Assembly: GCA_913061475.1 (NCBI GenBank)
Contig: CAJXUN010000022.1
Location: 1 to 64,000, forward strand
DNA from: an uncultured Colwellia sp.
GTDB taxonomy: Bacteria; Pseudomonadota; Gammaproteobacteria; Enterobacterales; Alteromonadaceae
Length of the DNA stretch: 64,000 nucleotides
Reading direction: 5' to 3'
Every line of letters begins with the position of its first letter. Within the stretch, counting starts at the first letter, position 1. The notes under the pieces were generated by a model. That model did not search any database and was not told the origin of the DNA. It worked only from the letters and a program-made list of their open reading frames with translations. Shown here piece after piece: positions 9,153 to 17,084 of the stretch. The position numbers were made by a program, and so were the translations under genes.

Positions 9153-9372
9153 TAACCTCAGTTCGGCTTAATGAATGCTTAGAAGCCAACACATAGCACT
9201 TAATATCAACATGTTGTCCAGCATAAGAAAAGTAACGCTAACTCCATTACTCAACATTGATAGTTTAGTGTTTAGCAAGGCGGCTATGCGTATCCAATAG
9301 CTGGCTATTGGATACGCATGTAAGCGTTAAAATAGCTTGTTGAGTTGTTTTGATTATCGCGAACTGAGGTTA
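9153..9372. mobile_element. 220-bp MITE-like element with a large central palindrome
   Basis: Exact 13-bp terminal inverted repeats TAACCTCAGTTCG (9153-9165) and CGAACTGAGGTTA (9360-9372) bound the element. In its interior is a perfect 16-bp inverted repeat with a 2-base centre (9286-9319; arms ATGCGTATCCAATAGC). There is no coding capacity. The layout suggests a non-autonomous, structured dispersed repeat; its mobility is inferred. Confidence 0.6.
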
Positions 9373-9698
9373 ATTAGCTCAAAGGCTAAAGTAGTGATGA
9401 AAATAGGCATGTATATTCTCTGAAGATTTAATGCTTGATAGTACTTTCCTTTAAGGTACAGTGATTAGGAAGTAAAAATCGTCATGGCCACTGCTTCACG
9501 TTATCATCTGTGGTTTGCTAAGTTCTTTTAATAGTTATCGTTTCTACGGAAATAAGCGTAAAAGTAATCATAGTTTAGCAATGGATCTTTAAACTCAATG
9601 AAATGGCGAAAGCTTAAAAATAGGACATTCCCCTAATATATCAATTTACGGCGCAAGAAGTAAGTCCCTGAGTTGCATGGCTAAAGCTATCAAGCTGC
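9373..9698. other. Intergenic region, no gene recognised
   Basis: AT-rich sequence between the MITE-like element and the small lipoprotein gene. I see no ORF of useful length, no tRNA and no clear terminator. Confidence 0.4.
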
Positions 9699-9905
9699 TT
9701 AATATTCTTCGTTACCATCGTCTTTTGCTTGTTCATCATCGTCGTCATCCATAATATCGGGAGTAACCGTGTCGACAACGTCGATAGCTCCACCAATAAC
9801 AGTTGAAGTGACACCTACCGCCGTAGACACAACACTAACCGCAATACAGCCAGATAAGCTAAAAGCTAGGTATAGCAACAAAAAGCTTTGTGCAATTTTT
9901 TTCAA
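9699..9905 (-). CDS. Small lipoprotein with acidic tail (68 aa)
   Basis: The N-terminus MKKIAQSFLLLYLAFSLSGC is a classic lipoprotein signal with lipid attachment at Cys20. A Val/Thr-rich glycine-containing segment (STAVGVTSTVIGGAIDVVDTVTP) follows, then a strongly acidic tail with five Asp in a row. Small lipoproteins of this shape are common in Alteromonadales; function unknown. The start codon is TTG (9903-9905), with GGAA 8 bases upstream. Location is probably the periplasmic face of a membrane. Confidence 0.7.
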   Translation of the reverse strand: MKKIAQSFLLLYLAFSLSGCIAVSVVSTAVGVTSTVIGGAIDVVDTVTPDIMDDDDDEQAKDDGNEEY

Positions 9906-10147
9906 AATGAGGTTTCCAAATGAATAAATATTTAACTACGCAGAATACGCTAATTTAATGGTGAATCAATTGTTGTTTTAATGTTATATAAAGAATCAGG
10001 CATCACTTTTTCCATGTAAAACACGTAGTTGTTTTATTTTACATATCGTTATAGGTGCTAAGCTATTGATAAGCTGAAAAGGCTAAGGCTCTTTATCGTT
10101 CAGGCTTTAGCACTGGTAAAGGCTTAATCCTACAAAAAGAGCGTTTG

Positions 10148-10708
10148 TTAAAAATACCTGAATTGCCTTTCACACGGGATACCGTCGCCATCACCATCCA
10201 TTTTAGTATTGGGACAGTTTTGAATGAAAAATTTAGCTTCTTTATATGAATTCATTTGGCTGCAATGTTGCCGCCCATCACAGAAAAAACGAGTTGTAGG
10301 TTTTGTTATTGTCCGTGGTGGAGCTGCTTCAATTTTTGGTGCTGTGTATTGCTGTAAGGGAATACGTTGGGTTTTTAAGTCTACACGTTGATATGCAAAA
10401 GCACATATCGCGATTACTGCAAATAATAAGATAGCTTTGCTTTTTGGTGCAGACGAGCTTTTATAAACATGGAGCTTTTTTCGTTTTAACGCTTTACTAG
10501 CAACACCTTCAATACGACAATTAACCGCTCTAGTTTTACCATTTGATTGTTGCTCAACCTCAAAATAGATAAAGTCACCAACCTTAGGTTTTCTACTCCT
10601 TTCTTTTAAGCTTGAAATGTGGATAAAAGTATCTTGTTTCAACTCCGATGCTTCAATAAATCCAAAACCTTTATTGTCAATCCAGCTTTTTAATTGCCCT
10701 TTGTGCAT
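10148..10708 (-). CDS. Cold-shock domain / transmembrane / excalibur domain protein
   Basis: A 186-residue fusion. Residues 1-67 are a CspA-like cold-shock domain with RNP motifs (NKGFGFIEA, DTFIHISSL). Residues 90-106 form one hydrophobic segment (AILLFAVIAICAFAYQ). The C-terminus is an excalibur domain with the Ca-binding pattern DGDGDGIPCE and paired cysteines (FCDGRQHC, NCPNT, PCE). The cold-shock domain would be cytoplasmic and the excalibur domain periplasmic. This architecture is known from other gammaproteobacteria, but its function is not established. ATG 10708 follows GGAG by 5 bases; a GTG one codon upstream is less well placed. Confidence 0.88.
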   Translation of the reverse strand: MHKGQLKSWIDNKGFGFIEASELKQDTFIHISSLKERSRKPKVGDFIYFEVEQQSNGKTRAVNCRIEGVASKALKRKKLHVYKSSSAPKSKAILLFAVIAICAFAYQRVDLKTQRIPLQQYTAPKIEAAPPRTITKPTTRFFCDGRQHCSQMNSYKEAKFFIQNCPNTKMDGDGDGIPCERQFRYF

Positions 10709-11042
10709 CACAGCTCCATTGTTGATGTCGTTTTAAAAATTATTCATATAGCAACCAAGATCACATTAGAACCAATGCTTAGATTTTATTGATATCGGAA
10801 AATATTATTAGTCATTATGCTTTTAAATACAATGTACTAGCTAGCATTGTTGTTAGTATATTTTTATTGTTAGCTGAAAATCTGTGAAATCAACGAAATG
10901 TGCGGGTTAAGTGACGTAAGTTTTTACATGATGTTGTCGTCATATTTGAATGAGCTTTAACGCGACTTTAAACAGCTAAAAAGGCATTGTCTAACGTAGA
11001 TAATACCTTTTTAGCTGTTTGCTTTTTTGTGTTGTTTTGATG
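10709..11042. other. Intergenic region downstream of the PL7 lyase
   Basis: No gene. It contains the long hairpin listed at 10970-11020 and the leader of the cold-shock/excalibur gene. Confidence 0.5.
10970..11020. terminator. Terminator hairpin of the PL7 alginate lyase gene
   Basis: A perfect 15-bp stem (AAACAGCTAAAAAGG / CCTTTTTAGCTGTTT) lies 22 bases after the stop of the leftward lyase gene. The T-rich arms allow termination on the minus strand; on the plus strand it is followed by GCTTTTTTG. Confidence 0.7.
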
Positions 11043-12089
11043 TTATTTCTGTGTAGCTTCTTGGCTCAATATGAGCTTAGAAAATGATACGCTAGCATAA
11101 TCACCATTGGTTTTATCCATTGCCCAGTCGCCAGTACCAGCACAGCCCGCATACCAAATGCCTTCAGCATCCTTTGTTGAACATTGGTTGTAGGCACCGG
11201 CTTTAAAATAAAGCCAATCGCCGCTATAGCCTGCGGTGTTGTCTTTCTCATCTATGTTGCCGTAGGCATCAATATTATTTGAAAGGTCAATGTTGTAAAC
11301 CACGGTGGCTTTATCTTTATGGGTAAATGTTAAGTGCATAACGCTGCCAATAACATTTATGGTGTAACTAAATTCTTCACCTAGTGCGATACCTGAGCTT
11401 TTAGGATCGTTTGGGTTTTCCCAGGTGTTCCCCCAAATAGGATAAGCTATGTCGGTTCTGTCAGGATTGTCTTTGGCTAGGTTGCGCTCATAAGTCCAAA
11501 ATACTGAACCTGTGTCATGATTTGGCCACTTTTTGTAATAAATTTTTATTGGCTCATTACCCCAACCAAAACCTTTACCTTCGGTAATTACCTCTTTGTC
11601 TTTTCCTGCATGAATTTGACCAATTACCACTGAATAAGCGGGTTTTTTCGGATGTTTAGCGTTTTTAGCGACATTGGTTACTTTTAAACTTGCGTCTAAG
11701 CGGCCACCTATTTGATTAAAGTAAGCGGCGTCTGGATGAGCAGCAATAGCGAAATTATTACTGTAAGATTTAGTACCAATTGAGGTGTCTGATCCTCTGA
11801 TCATTTGCCTTAATTCGCTACGAGTATTAGATGATGACTGCGTAGTTACGGCTTTATTGGGTGCGGTAAATACCATGTCACCATTTGCATCAATATAGAA
11901 AAAATCAGCATGCTGATAGTGTTGTAATGCCTTCGTGTCGATATCGTCGGCCTTACCATTGTTGTCGCGATCGAGGGGAATGGTAATTTTCCAATGCGAT
12001 AGATCAAATCTTCCAGCGGGAACATCCGATGTGCTCGCACAGCCGGTCATCAACAAAGCAAGGGTAATGGTAGATGCAGCTTTAAACAT
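11043..12089 (-). CDS. Alginate lyase, PL7 family, lipoprotein
   Basis: A 348-residue endolytic or exolytic alginate lyase that cleaves beta-1,4 uronate links by beta-elimination. The signal ends at Cys17 (LLMTGC), so it is lipid-anchored, probably at the outer membrane. The three PL7 signature strands are present: RSELRQM (90-96), QIH (158-160) and YFKAGAYNQ (294-302), carrying the catalytic Arg, Gln, His and Tyr. It is a single-domain enzyme. AGGAG lies just before the ATG. The TTGGTTGAC box found at the other alginate promoters is absent upstream, and a terminator (12201-12228) separates it from the lipoprotein gene, so it may be regulated separately. Confidence 0.93.
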   Translation of the reverse strand: MFKAASTITLALLMTGCASTSDVPAGRFDLSHWKITIPLDRDNNGKADDIDTKALQHYQHADFFYIDANGDMVFTAPNKAVTTQSSSNTRSELRQMIRGSDTSIGTKSYSNNFAIAAHPDAAYFNQIGGRLDASLKVTNVAKNAKHPKKPAYSVVIGQIHAGKDKEVITEGKGFGWGNEPIKIYYKKWPNHDTGSVFWTYERNLAKDNPDRTDIAYPIWGNTWENPNDPKSSGIALGEEFSYTINVIGSVMHLTFTHKDKATVVYNIDLSNNIDAYGNIDEKDNTAGYSGDWLYFKAGAYNQCSTKDAEGIWYAGCAGTGDWAMDKTNGDYASVSFSKLILSQEATQK

Positions 12090-12200
12090 AAAGCACTCCT
12101 GTACATAAGTATTTATTTTACTTACACGTGTTATTTATAAGTGATATTTAATGTGATGTTAAGCGCCATCAGTTGTTAATTAACGTTGGCTTTTTGAGAA

Positions 12201-12228
12201 AAAATAGCGCTAATTAAAGCGCTATTTT
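12201..12228 (-). terminator. Rho-independent terminator after the repeat lipoprotein gene
   Basis: The stem AAAATAGCGC / GCGCTATTTT (10 bp) with an 8-base loop is followed on the minus strand by a T run. It lies 23 bases after the stop of the leftward lipoprotein gene. Confidence 0.8.
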
Positions 12229-12251
12229 TATTCCGTATTAACAAGTAAGGG

Positions 12252-14513
12252 TTATTTTTCTTTTATAGCAACAACCGCTTCAGCAGTAGATGAATTGTAA
12301 GGTGATGAAGCATTATCAGTATCTAATGAAACACCGTCTGTGTAAGTTTCAAAATCATCTTCAAATTGTACCGTCGTAGCTTCGATATCGGCATAAAGTT
12401 TGAATTCATCAATGTAATAAGCGGCATCACCTGAAACTGAGCCATTATCGCCTAACTTAAAGATAACGGTTTCAACACCTACAGCAACATCACTCAATGA
12501 TTCAGAAACCGAAGCAAATGGCGCGGTAGTAACACTGGTACCGTCAATAGTCAGAGTTAACAGTGGTGCAACGGTATCTGAAGCGCCCGTGGCATCCCAC
12601 GTCATTTCAATATCGGTCCACTTATCAGCGGTAAACGGAATGGTTACGTCAACGCCTTCATTATTGCGTATAACATAACCGTCACTTTGAATACGTAAGT
12701 CGATAAGTGCATTACTTGTACTTGTTGAGGTACCGTATAAACCAATATATGCGTCTTTCTCAATCGCCGCTTCTTTTAAGAATGACACCGTTAACTTACC
12801 AGCCGCGATAATATCGCTTGAAGAAAGTTTATAACGTAATTCACCCGCATCGTCAGTCATGTTGTCGGTAATTTTTGCAGTAAGGTTGTCAGGGTTGGTC
12901 GTGTTATTACCGCCTGAACCCGTGTTAATTAATTCTACAAACGTTTCAGCAGTAGCCGAATTGTAGGGTGAGTCAGGGTTATCAGTATCTAATGACGCAC
13001 CGTCGTCATAACTTTCAAAGTCATCTTCAAATTGCACCGTAGTACCTTCAATATCTGCATAAAGTTTGAAGTTATCAAGGTAATAAGCGGCATCACCAGA
13101 AACTGAGCCATTATCACCTAACTTAAAGATAACGGTTTCAACACCGATAGCAACATCACTCAATGATTGAGAAGCTGAAGCAAATGGCGCGGTAGTAACA
13201 CTGGTACCATCAATCGTAAGGGTTAATAGTGGTGCAACGGTATCTGAGGCACTTGTGGCATCCCACGTCATTTCAACTTCTGTCCACTTATCAGCGGTAA
13301 ACGGAATAGTTACGTCCACACCATCATTATCGCGGATAACATAGCCACCGCTTTGAATACGTAGGTCAATAAGCGCATTACTTGTACTTGTTGAGGTACC
13401 ATATAAACCAATATACGCGTCTTTCTCAATCGCCGCTTCTTTTAAGAATGACACCGTTAACTTACCAGCCGCGATAATATCGCTTGAAGAAAGTTTATAA
13501 CGTAATTCACCCGCATCGTCAGTCATGTTGTCGGTAATTCTTGCTGCTTTTGTTGGCGCAAGAGCTGTGGCGCCGGTCACTGTGATGACAATTTCAGTTG
13601 CTGTGCCATCGACAGAGCTAATTGCAATGGTATCTGTAACAATATCACTGGCATCTGTTAGTGACGCCACCGTTGCGTTTTCTGTGTCTAACAGATATGT
13701 CCATTCACCTGTTGCCAAGATAGAGAAGGTGCCAAATGTCGTGGTTAAACTAGATTGGAGTTCAGTAGCGCTTTCGTCCACATCATCATCACTTACAACA
13801 ACTGTACCGGTTATAGCATCGGTTTCATTGTTAGTAACGGTGGCGGTTAAGTCACCTGAAAATGTTGCCGGCGTATTTGCTGACGCCGGTTCGATAACAG
13901 CAGTGGCGGCAGAAGTAAGTGCTTCACTGTAGCCATCAAGATCACTATATGCTGCAGTGACAACAATGGTTTTACCCACTTCGTTATCGGTTAGGGCAAA
14001 GGTAGACTCTGTTGCGTAAGCGATAAGCACATCGTTTGCAAGCCAGGTATATACAACGCTTTCGGGATCAAAGTCATTGTCGTCAAGTACACTCGCCGTG
14101 AGTAATTTCCCTGATTCTAGCGTACCTGACACTTCAATCGAACCAGCGAAGTTAATTAAAACATCAGGGGTCGAATTCGAAGTGATTACTTCACTGTAGT
14201 TATCGTTATCAGTATACGCAACAGTCACGCTGATGTTCATACCCGCTTGTAATTCGGTTAACACTAAAGCGCTTGATGTCGCGCTAGCGATGGCAGCACC
14301 ATCGGCCATCCAAGTGTATGTAACAGCCGACTCCTCTAAACCATTACCATCTGTTAAACTTGTTGTTAGTGTTTCGCCAACTTTTGCTTCGCCTGTAACA
14401 GACAGTTGGCCAAAAGAGTTGCCTTGTTTATCGGGCAATGTATCTGTATTACAACCAACAATTGCCAGCGCAATTGTTGATATAGCAATCGTTTTATTCA
14501 TTAACTTTTTCAT
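12252..14513 (-). CDS. Multidomain surface lipoprotein of the alginate locus with two near-identical C-terminal repeats
   Basis: A 753-residue lipoprotein (signal MKKLMNKTIAISTIALAIVGC, lipidated Cys). Two Ig-like repeats of about 90 residues come first (TYTW.ADG…VT..YTD), then a VCBS/cadherin-like domain (about 220-320, with GTFSILATGEWTYLLD), then two 201-residue repeats about 90% identical (ITDNMTDDAGELRYKL … FEDDFESYDDG). The repeats look like beta-sandwich carbohydrate-binding modules, but I cannot name the family. No catalytic motif is evident, so it probably captures alginate at the cell surface for the neighbouring lyases and receptor. ATG 14513 is chosen because it begins the lipoprotein signal and follows AGGAT; upstream in-frame codons would bury the signal. 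It carries its own promoter with the shared locus box. Confidence 0.8.
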   Translation of the reverse strand: MKKLMNKTIAISTIALAIVGCNTDTLPDKQGNSFGQLSVTGEAKVGETLTTSLTDGNGLEESAVTYTWMADGAAIASATSSALVLTELQAGMNISVTVAYTDNDNYSEVITSNSTPDVLINFAGSIEVSGTLESGKLLTASVLDDNDFDPESVVYTWLANDVLIAYATESTFALTDNEVGKTIVVTAAYSDLDGYSEALTSAATAVIEPASANTPATFSGDLTATVTNNETDAITGTVVVSDDDVDESATELQSSLTTTFGTFSILATGEWTYLLDTENATVASLTDASDIVTDTIAISSVDGTATEIVITVTGATALAPTKAARITDNMTDDAGELRYKLSSSDIIAAGKLTVSFLKEAAIEKDAYIGLYGTSTSTSNALIDLRIQSGGYVIRDNDGVDVTIPFTADKWTEVEMTWDATSASDTVAPLLTLTIDGTSVTTAPFASASQSLSDVAIGVETVIFKLGDNGSVSGDAAYYLDNFKLYADIEGTTVQFEDDFESYDDGASLDTDNPDSPYNSATAETFVELINTGSGGNNTTNPDNLTAKITDNMTDDAGELRYKLSSSDIIAAGKLTVSFLKEAAIEKDAYIGLYGTSTSTSNALIDLRIQSDGYVIRNNEGVDVTIPFTADKWTDIEMTWDATGASDTVAPLLTLTIDGTSVTTAPFASVSESLSDVAVGVETVIFKLGDNGSVSGDAAYYIDEFKLYADIEATTVQFEDDFETYTDGVSLDTDNASSPYNSSTAEAVVAIKEK
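12277..12879. repeat. 603-bp direct repeat, copy B (C-terminal module)
   Basis: Gap-free direct repeat of 12943-13545 at an offset of exactly 666 bases, in frame within the lipoprotein gene. Encoded modules differ at about 21 of 201 residues. The differences cluster in the last 40 residues, and the DNA encoding the first 60 residues is almost identical. Confidence 0.9.
12943..13545. repeat. 603-bp direct repeat, copy A (first module)
   Basis: Partner of 12277-12879, separated by a 63-base linker encoding a Gly/Asn-rich spacer (GSGGNNTTNPDN). It points to recent in-frame tandem duplication or ongoing gene conversion. Confidence 0.9.
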
Positions 14514-14571
14514 TATTATAATCCTACTATTTTTTTGGTAAAAGTGTTCGCTGCTATTTGGTCTGTCTTCA

Positions 14572-14604
14572 ATACTAATTTGTATAGCCACTTTGTCAAC
14601 CAAT
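14572..14604 (-). promoter_or_regulatory. Promoter/operator of the repeat lipoprotein gene
   Basis: Minus strand: ATTGGTTGACAA (14593-14604) contains the -35 TTGACA, with a candidate -10 TAGTAT (14572-14577) 16 bases on. The same 12-mer overlaps the -35 of the TonB receptor promoter at 17008-17019, and TTTGGTTGACCAA occurs before the second PL7 lyase. A second half-site, AACCGAAC, lies just upstream. This fits a repressor overlapping the -35. Confidence 0.6.
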
Positions 14605-14686
14605 ATGTTCGGTTGTAGCTAATTTAATCAGTTTTAATTCAATAAATAGCCAAAAAATCCCTCCAAGTTTTGGTTGTTTTATCATC

Positions 14687-15217
14687 TTATTTCACCGTTA
14701 ACTTTATTGAATCCATGCTTTCTCTTGCTAGTGCAAGCCATTTGTTTTTGTACTTCTTATCGGTTGTGGTGAAGGAAATAAAAGTTAACTTGCCATCAAC
14801 CGGAAGTGCATAAGTAAGGTTGAATTGGTATTTACCAATAGATTTAATTTCGTATTCGAATACCGCAACTTTAGTGCCTAATCGGCTATAAACTTTGTCT
14901 TTTTTCCAACGAGCTTTGTCACTTGATTTACGTAACATATTAGAGAGAGATTTATGAATTTTATTCATACTCTTCTTATCTGCAGGGGTTGGATATTGCG
15001 TAAAAGTAAAGCTTACACTTTGATCTTTATTGCTAAATGCAAAAGCAGGTGGGATTTTTTGCTTGCCATAGCGCTTGTTTAAAGCCGACTCGGATAATGT
15101 TTTGAACTCTGTTGACAGCTCAATGACCAAGCTGTCATCAAAAAAATGTTGGCTATTAGTTTTCGCAGCTTGACTAGTAAAACTGAGCAAAAAAAGTAAA
15201 AAGCATAGTTCTTTCAT
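14687..15217 (-). CDS. Small secreted protein of the alginate locus
   Basis: A 176-residue protein with a Sec signal (LCFLLFLLSFTSQA|AKT). I recognise no family. The mature part is Lys-rich and looks like an alpha/beta domain of about 150 residues; it ends with a helix (WLALARESMDSIKLTV). It resembles small exported proteins that accompany other genes, with no catalytic motif visible. Its start lies 3 bases after the PL7-CBM lyase stop, so the two are co-transcribed, and a role in alginate handling is inferred from that alone. Confidence 0.65.
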   Translation of the reverse strand: MKELCFLLFLLSFTSQAAKTNSQHFFDDSLVIELSTEFKTLSESALNKRYGKQKIPPAFAFSNKDQSVSFTFTQYPTPADKKSMNKIHKSLSNMLRKSSDKARWKKDKVYSRLGTKVAVFEYEIKSIGKYQFNLTYALPVDGKLTFISFTTTDKKYKNKWLALARESMDSIKLTVK

Positions 15218-15219
15218 GG

Positions 15220-16635
15220 TTAATTTCTTATTTTATTGGTTGAGTGTGAATAGCCGCGATGGCTATTATCGATATGGTAGAATGTTGCTTGCACATAATC
15301 ATGGGCGTCACCTGAGTTATTCTGGTTATAAACTCCGGCTTTAAAATACATATATTGGCTTCCTTCATCATATCCGCTTTGTGTCATGTCAACGGTTTGT
15401 ATAAATTCACTGCCATCTGATTTTATAATCGTCACGGTAAGCGCGTGACCTACAACCGATATCGAATAGCTAAATTTCTCATTCAATGCTATACCGTCAG
15501 TGGGGTTGCTGGCACTATTATCACGACTGCCAATAATCTCGTAATAAACATCATCACCACCTAGCGATTCATGCGCTAGGTAAATAGATCCTTTTGAATT
15601 ATCTGGAAGTTTTCGATAATAAACTCGCACCGGTTCATCATCATTTGCATGGATTTGTCCAATAATAACGCGGCCTATTTGGTAATCTTCCCCAGTACTA
15701 GTTACGCTATTAATAGCCAGTTCTGCGTTGAGCTCACCATCTACACCGCCGGCATTGTCAAGGTCTGCTTGCGGTGCCGTAGAAAATACCCAGTTATTTT
15801 TGTTTACGCCTTGAGTGTTATAACTTGTGTCTCCTCGGCGTAACATTTCACGTAGCTCTGAGCGCACGTATTTAGTATTGGTCGACGTACGATAGCCAGA
15901 AACTGATGTGCTAAATATTACTCCGCCATCTTTTGATAAAGAGAAGAAACGTGGGTCAAAATAACCATTGGCGAGGTCGGTTTCTTTAATGCTATCTGAT
16001 TTGCCATTATTGTCTTCGTCGGTAGGTACGCTTAAATACCAGTCGACCAATTCGAGGCTGTGACTAATATCTTGTTGGCAACCTAATGCGTTAATTTCTA
16101 AAATATTACTTGGTTCAGAAACGTCATTACCCGCCAGTTCTAGCTTTAAATACAGCGCCGTTGTAGCGGCTAGCTCGTCGAGTTTGACCACGTCAGGAAC
16201 GCTCGTGTTTTTTTCGCTTTGCCCGGTCGTATTGAGTAATTGCCAGTTTTCTTTGTCTTTAGAGGCATAAACATTAAAAAGATGCACATTGGCTAAATTT
16301 TGCCAAGTGATAACCATTTGTTTAAGTAGTGCTGGTTCAGAAAGCTCTACTATAAGGTTACTCATGGTTTGCGCGGCTTGCCAACTTGATACGTTGGTTT
16401 TGATACCATCAAAAAGCACCGGTAAATTTACCTTCGCTACCTCATTATAAATTGATGTGATTTGTAGTGGATAGCTGACATTACAGCTAATGTCTTCGAT
16501 AACAACAGGCGGTGCAGTTTGGTTTTCATTTTGCTTTGCTACCTCTTGCGCTGCAGTGTTACTTGCAGGGCTACCACCACAGCTTGTCAAGCCAAATAAA
16601 GTGATAAAAGTTAAAAAAATCATTTGTTTCTGCAT
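15220..16635 (-). CDS. Alginate lyase, PL7 family with N-terminal F5/8-type (CBM32-like) domain, lipoprotein
   Basis: A 471-residue lipoprotein (signal MQKQMIFLTFITLFGLTSC, lipidated Cys19). Residues about 50-186 form a discoidin/CBM32-like beta-sandwich (DGIKTNVSSWQAAQ … LYLKLELAG … INALGC) for carbohydrate binding. Residues 195-455 are the PL7 lyase with RSELREM (258-264), QIH (327-329) and YFKAGVYNQ (430-438). ATG 16635 is chosen because it begins the signal and follows GGGAT; an upstream ATG (16650) is possible. It is transcribed leftward with the small secreted protein gene, divergently from the TonB receptor, with locus boxes in between. Confidence 0.9.
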   Translation of the reverse strand: MQKQMIFLTFITLFGLTSCGGSPASNTAAQEVAKQNENQTAPPVVIEDISCNVSYPLQITSIYNEVAKVNLPVLFDGIKTNVSSWQAAQTMSNLIVELSEPALLKQMVITWQNLANVHLFNVYASKDKENWQLLNTTGQSEKNTSVPDVVKLDELAATTALYLKLELAGNDVSEPSNILEINALGCQQDISHSLELVDWYLSVPTDEDNNGKSDSIKETDLANGYFDPRFFSLSKDGGVIFSTSVSGYRTSTNTKYVRSELREMLRRGDTSYNTQGVNKNNWVFSTAPQADLDNAGGVDGELNAELAINSVTSTGEDYQIGRVIIGQIHANDDEPVRVYYRKLPDNSKGSIYLAHESLGGDDVYYEIIGSRDNSASNPTDGIALNEKFSYSISVVGHALTVTIIKSDGSEFIQTVDMTQSGYDEGSQYMYFKAGVYNQNNSGDAHDYVQATFYHIDNSHRGYSHSTNKIRN

Positions 16636-16749
16636 AGTTATCCCAACCATCTAGGTGAGTTTTATTATCTCAAAATTGCTTATTAACCGGTGCTATTTTG
16701 CTTGTTGTTAATGTAAAAAGGCGCATCGCATTAAATACTCTATTAAGGT

Positions 16750-16782
16750 TTTTACACTAAGTAATACATCTTGGTCAACCAA
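16750..16782 (-). promoter_or_regulatory. Promoter/operator of the PL7-CBM32 lyase operon
   Basis: Minus strand: TTGGTTGACCAA (16771-16782, arms TTGG and CCAA) contains a -35-like TTGACC; weak AT-rich -10 candidates (GTAAAA/TAAAAA) lie 17-18 bases on. The box matches those before the TonB receptor and the lipoprotein gene. Confidence 0.5.
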
Positions 16783-16933
16783 AATGTCATTATTGGTAAC
16801 TCTGTTTTTTGCTGTTTTATTGATAAATAATGCTGGCTTTAGCCGTATAGTTAATACGCGCTATTTTATTTATAGGATATTAAATATAGAGTTAAGTGAT
16901 AATTAAAAAAAAACATTAAATCGTTAAATGTTA

Positions 16934-16948
16934 AAACCAAATTGGTTT
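16934..16948. promoter_or_regulatory. Dyad AAACCAAATTGGTTT, candidate operator
   Basis: A 15-base near-perfect palindrome in the divergent lyase/receptor control region. It shares the TTGGTT half-site with the three promoter boxes. It lies 69 bases upstream of the similar ACCAAATTGGT at 17003, allowing cooperative binding or looping. Confidence 0.5.
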
Positions 16949-17002
16949 GCTTGGGGTTTGCTATTGGTAATGCTTTAATCTGTATTTTTAAAATTTAACC
17001 TT

Positions 17003-17041
17003 ACCAAATTGGTTGACAATTGATTTTTATATTGTTTGAAT
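17003..17041 (+). promoter_or_regulatory. Promoter/operator of the alginate TonB receptor
   Basis: The palindrome ACCAAATTGGT (17003-17013) runs into a perfect -35 TTGACA (17013-17018). A -10 TTGAAT (17036-17041) follows after 17 bases. A repressor bound to the palindrome would block RNA polymerase. The start codon is 44 bases further on. Confidence 0.65.
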
Positions 17042-17084
17042 AAAGTACAACGAAAATAAAAACTATAATGAATCGGAATTATCA

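Noticed and set aside
13525-13932. A 135-codon open frame on the plus strand opposite the alginate lipoprotein gene
   Set aside because: It lies wholly antisense to a well-supported lipoprotein gene with domain structure. Its Val/Ser-rich translation is a shadow of Thr/Asp-rich coding sequence.
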